Shown here piece by piece: positions 62,242 to 64,000 of a DNA stretch of 64,000 nt. This stretch comes from Lachnospiraceae bacterium 10-1 (GTDB lineage: Bacteria > Bacillota > Clostridia > Lachnospirales > Lachnospiraceae), in assembly GCA_000403495.2 (NCBI GenBank), contig KE159799.1, forward strand, positions 452,937 through 516,936, read 5' to 3'. The notes under the pieces are model-generated. The model was given only the letters and a program-made list of their open reading frames with translations, was not told where the DNA came from and ran no database searches. Numbering within the stretch: the stretch's first letter is position 1; each line of letters opens with the position of its first letter. The translations under genes were made by a program, and so were the position numbers.

Positions 62242-63459
62242 TTATTTTTCCTTTTCATTTGTCTTGGTTTCTTTGTATTGTTTTTTAATCTCTTCCCATT
62301 TCTCAGGATTGTTATATTTAATTTCCTGAAAATCTTCAAATGATTTTCCGGCTTTCTTTCCCATTACACTCCGATACCTTTCATATTGCTTTTTATCTGA
62401 AGAATGGTTTTTTATCTTCTTTTCCGCTGCCAGTGCCTTGGGATTGTTTGCTATGTTTTTTTTATACCACTCATTATAATTCATGGTTGCCGGTACTTTT
62501 TTCCATTCTTCTTTTTCCGGATCCCATGCATCCCTTTTTAACTTCTTTTTCAGCTCTTCATCCATATGGATCATTGTGGTTGATCTGCAAAATGGATGCA
62601 TAGGGTTCATATTTACACCCGGTTTTGCGTCCTCTATCTTGAATGTTTTCCCATCCAATTCCCTGCAAATCTTTGAAGTTTTCAAATCCAATGTTGCAAC
62701 AAAATCATATTCTTCTGATTTGCACTCCTTATATGCCGCAAGCTGCATCTGCCCTGAAATGAAATTGCTCTCAGTTCTCACAAGCCTCCGGGCCTCAAAG
62801 GCTCCCGCTGCATACTTATTGGCGATCTCCCTAGCCATTTCCTCCTCACCTTTTCCAGTAAGGAGCCCAATGAGCATCTGCTCCTTCAAATCAGCAGCCA
62901 CTCCCTTGGTATTTTTCCATATTCTTTGAGAATAATTTGCCCCGCTCCATTTTGATTCCAAAAGCAAGGCCACCGTTTTGGGATCTACCGCCGAAAAACT
63001 AAATTGAAAACCAACTCTTTTCTGCACATTATAAATTTCCCGGTAATAGGAATTTGTTGCCAGGTCAACATAATGTGAAGTTGTGACTTTCTTTTCCTGC
63101 TCAAATACTTCCTGCATCATGTGATCTACTTCTGCCTGAAGCTGCTCCAATCTCTCAATGCGGGCCCGGTATGCACCGCTTTCTATCTCTGCCAATAGAT
63201 CGGCATTCTTTGGATCTTGTGCAAGGGCCTTTTTTAGCTCTTCTATGTCTGTTTTATTTCTCAAAGTGTTAAGGAGCCGCTTTGCCTCCGCATCCGTCAA
63301 ATTGTGCTTTGTTTTAAATTTATTATATATCTCCTCAATTTCATAATTCAGATGCCGGGAAGCCTTTGCATATATGTCTGCCAGTTCCTTTGATACCGTT
63401 TCAGCGTCCTCCATGTATTCAAACATGTTTTGTGCCTGCCGGTTTTCCCAATATCCCAC
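62242..63459 (-). CDS. MuF-like minor head protein
   Basis: A 405-residue head morphogenesis protein (Mu gpF/SPP1 gp7). The N-terminal half is helical (YAKASRHLNYEIEEIYNKFK); the conserved MuF domain follows (residues about 215-320): RRLVRTESNFISGQMQLAAY, TLDLKTSKICRELDGKTF, and MNPMHPFCRSTTMIHMD. Basic C-terminal tail. Its start overlaps none but lies 5 bases after the portal stop. Confidence 0.9.
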   Translation of the reverse strand: MGYWENRQAQNMFEYMEDAETVSKELADIYAKASRHLNYEIEEIYNKFKTKHNLTDAEAKRLLNTLRNKTDIEELKKALAQDPKNADLLAEIESGAYRARIERLEQLQAEVDHMMQEVFEQEKKVTTSHYVDLATNSYYREIYNVQKRVGFQFSFSAVDPKTVALLLESKWSGANYSQRIWKNTKGVAADLKEQMLIGLLTGKGEEEMAREIANKYAAGAFEARRLVRTESNFISGQMQLAAYKECKSEEYDFVATLDLKTSKICRELDGKTFKIEDAKPGVNMNPMHPFCRSTTMIHMDEELKKKLKRDAWDPEKEEWKKVPATMNYNEWYKKNIANNPKALAAEKKIKNHSSDKKQYERYRSVMGKKAGKSFEDFQEIKYNNPEKWEEIKKQYKETKTNEKEK

Positions 63460-63464
63460 TCAGA

Positions 63465-64000
63465 TCACCCCTTGCTTCCTGCTGCCTGCTGCTTCTCCTT
63501 TTCCTCTTCAGCCTCTTCTTTGGGTTCCTCTTTGGCCTCCCCATCCGGATCGGTTTCTTCCTCCTCAGGCTCCTCTTCCTCTCCAAATTCAGGCGGCTCA
63601 TTGGCTCCCATTCCAAAAAGCTCCTGCTGCCGCTTTACCTCTTCGGCCTTTTGCTTTGTAACCTCTTCAATCTCATAATCCGGATCTTCCACAAATGGCA
63701 GGAGCTTCAGCAGCGTTTTGGCCGATACATTATCTTTCAGATTAGCCACAATCTGAGCCAGTTCCAGGAGATTTTTAGGCAATGCCCGGCTGAAGGTTGC
63801 CATGATTGAGCCCGCCTCCATGAGAATGGCCTTCATGCTGAGGAAATTGCAGTATAGCCGGATCCTCTTCCTGAGGCCCTTTTTATACTGCCTTTCCTTT
63901 ACCTTCGTGATCATTTCCAGGCCCAGGAGCTTATACTCCATAGCCACACCGGACACATTACCGGCAAAATTTTCATCCATGAAGTTGGGCACATGGCTGA
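63465..64000 (-). CDS. Portal protein, C-terminal part (cut by the window edge)
   Basis: The C-terminal 178 or so residues of an SPP1 gp6-like portal: MEYKLLGLEMITKVKERQYK, then ILMEAGSIMATFSRALPKNL, and an acidic Glu-rich tail (residues after about 110). The frame is open to the window edge, so the true start is outside. It is the first gene of the head cluster visible here. Confidence 0.85.
   Translation of the reverse strand, partial: SHVPNFMDENFAGNVSGVAMEYKLLGLEMITKVKERQYKKGLRKRIRLYCNFLSMKAILMEAGSIMATFSRALPKNLLELAQIVANLKDNVSAKTLLKLLPFVEDPDYEIEEVTKQKAEEVKRQQELFGMGANEPPEFGEEEEPEEEETDPDGEAKEEPKEEAEEEKEKQQAAGSKG

Larger units (their letters stand above)
42784..64000 (-). mobile_element. Prophage 2: siphovirus late genes with a diversity-generating retroelement
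   Basis: One long leftward late operon from portal (window edge) to lysis genes. Order: portal, MuF-like head protein, scaffold, capsid, connectors, tail tube, chaperones, tape measure, baseplate, variable protein, retroelement, lysis. Lysis genes at the left border are expected next to an attachment site; integrase and early genes should be to the right of 64 kb. Confidence 0.9.

Noticed and set aside
1-64000. tRNA genes, rRNA genes and CRISPR arrays
   Set aside because: I looked for cloverleaf-like and regularly spaced repeat patterns and saw none; the 20-21 bp spaced units at 771-978 lack spacers of CRISPR size.

Overview
The window looks like chromosome of a gut Clostridia, most likely Lachnospiraceae: low to medium GC, strong AGGAGG ribosome sites, DUF3793, DUF6110 and FeoB-associated small proteins, an HD-GYP protein and a chemotaxis receptor. 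It splits into an old, decaying chromosomal part (1-25.8 kb) and two phage-derived blocks (about 25.8-42.8 kb and 42.8-64 kb), the second inserted inside the first.

Region 1 (1-7.4 kb) is accessory DNA. It holds a cupin-type XRE regulator, a striking array of about ten 16-18 bp repeats at 20-21 bp spacing (iteron or operator-like), an AT-rich orphan membrane protein, a DUF3800 nuclease-like gene preceded by its own promoter, a small structured RNA and a terminator, remnants of conjugative-transposon genes, and an IS21-type element whose transposase is dead (frameshift plus loss of one catalytic Asp). Region 2 (7.4-14.4 kb) is an iron locus: DtxR-type regulator, feoA, feoA-like, feoB, the FeoB-associated Cys-rich peptide, flavodoxin and DUF3793. 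Seven GTTAG-N6-CTAAC boxes are scattered through it, two of them placed directly downstream of good sigma-A promoters. Several genes here carry nonsense, frameshift or deletion lesions. Region 3 (14.4-25.8 kb) is ordinary chromosome: nitroreductase, a large leucine-rich-repeat surface protein, endonuclease III, HD-GYP phosphodiesterase, alpha/beta hydrolase, chemotaxis receptor and an RNA uracil methyltransferase.

Region 4 (about 25.8-42.8 kb) is the most unusual. A sigma factor and a DUF262 protein are read leftward from a textbook sigma-A promoter overlapped by two LexA-type boxes. Reading rightward is a large protein with the double-psi-barrel catalytic motif DxDGD of the YonO/QDE-1-like single-polypeptide RNA polymerases, then a zinc-ribbon protein, a tail-assembly-like protein, a major tail-like protein behind a leader of three tandem hairpin repeats each carrying an SD sequence, holin, GH25 lysozyme and a tape-measure gene. 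No capsid, portal or terminase gene is visible, so it may be a headless, SOS-controlled tail-like particle with its own transcription apparatus, or a fragment of a larger phage. The tape-measure gene is interrupted by a group I intron core (P1, P3, P4, P6, P7 and P8 can all be drawn), and its 3' end is cut off where the second prophage begins.

Region 5 (42.8-64 kb) is the late half of a siphovirus prophage on the minus strand: portal (cut by the window edge), MuF-type head protein, a Tad2-like DUF2829 protein, scaffold, capsid, connectors, tail tube, frameshifting tail chaperones, tape measure, baseplate, then a complete diversity-generating retroelement (variable protein, Avd, template repeat, reverse transcriptase), several membrane or holin proteins and an endolysin. 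The 12 differences between template and variable repeats all fall at template adenines, which shows past mutagenic retrohoming, but the reverse transcriptase has an in-frame TGA replacing a Trp codon, so the element may now be off.
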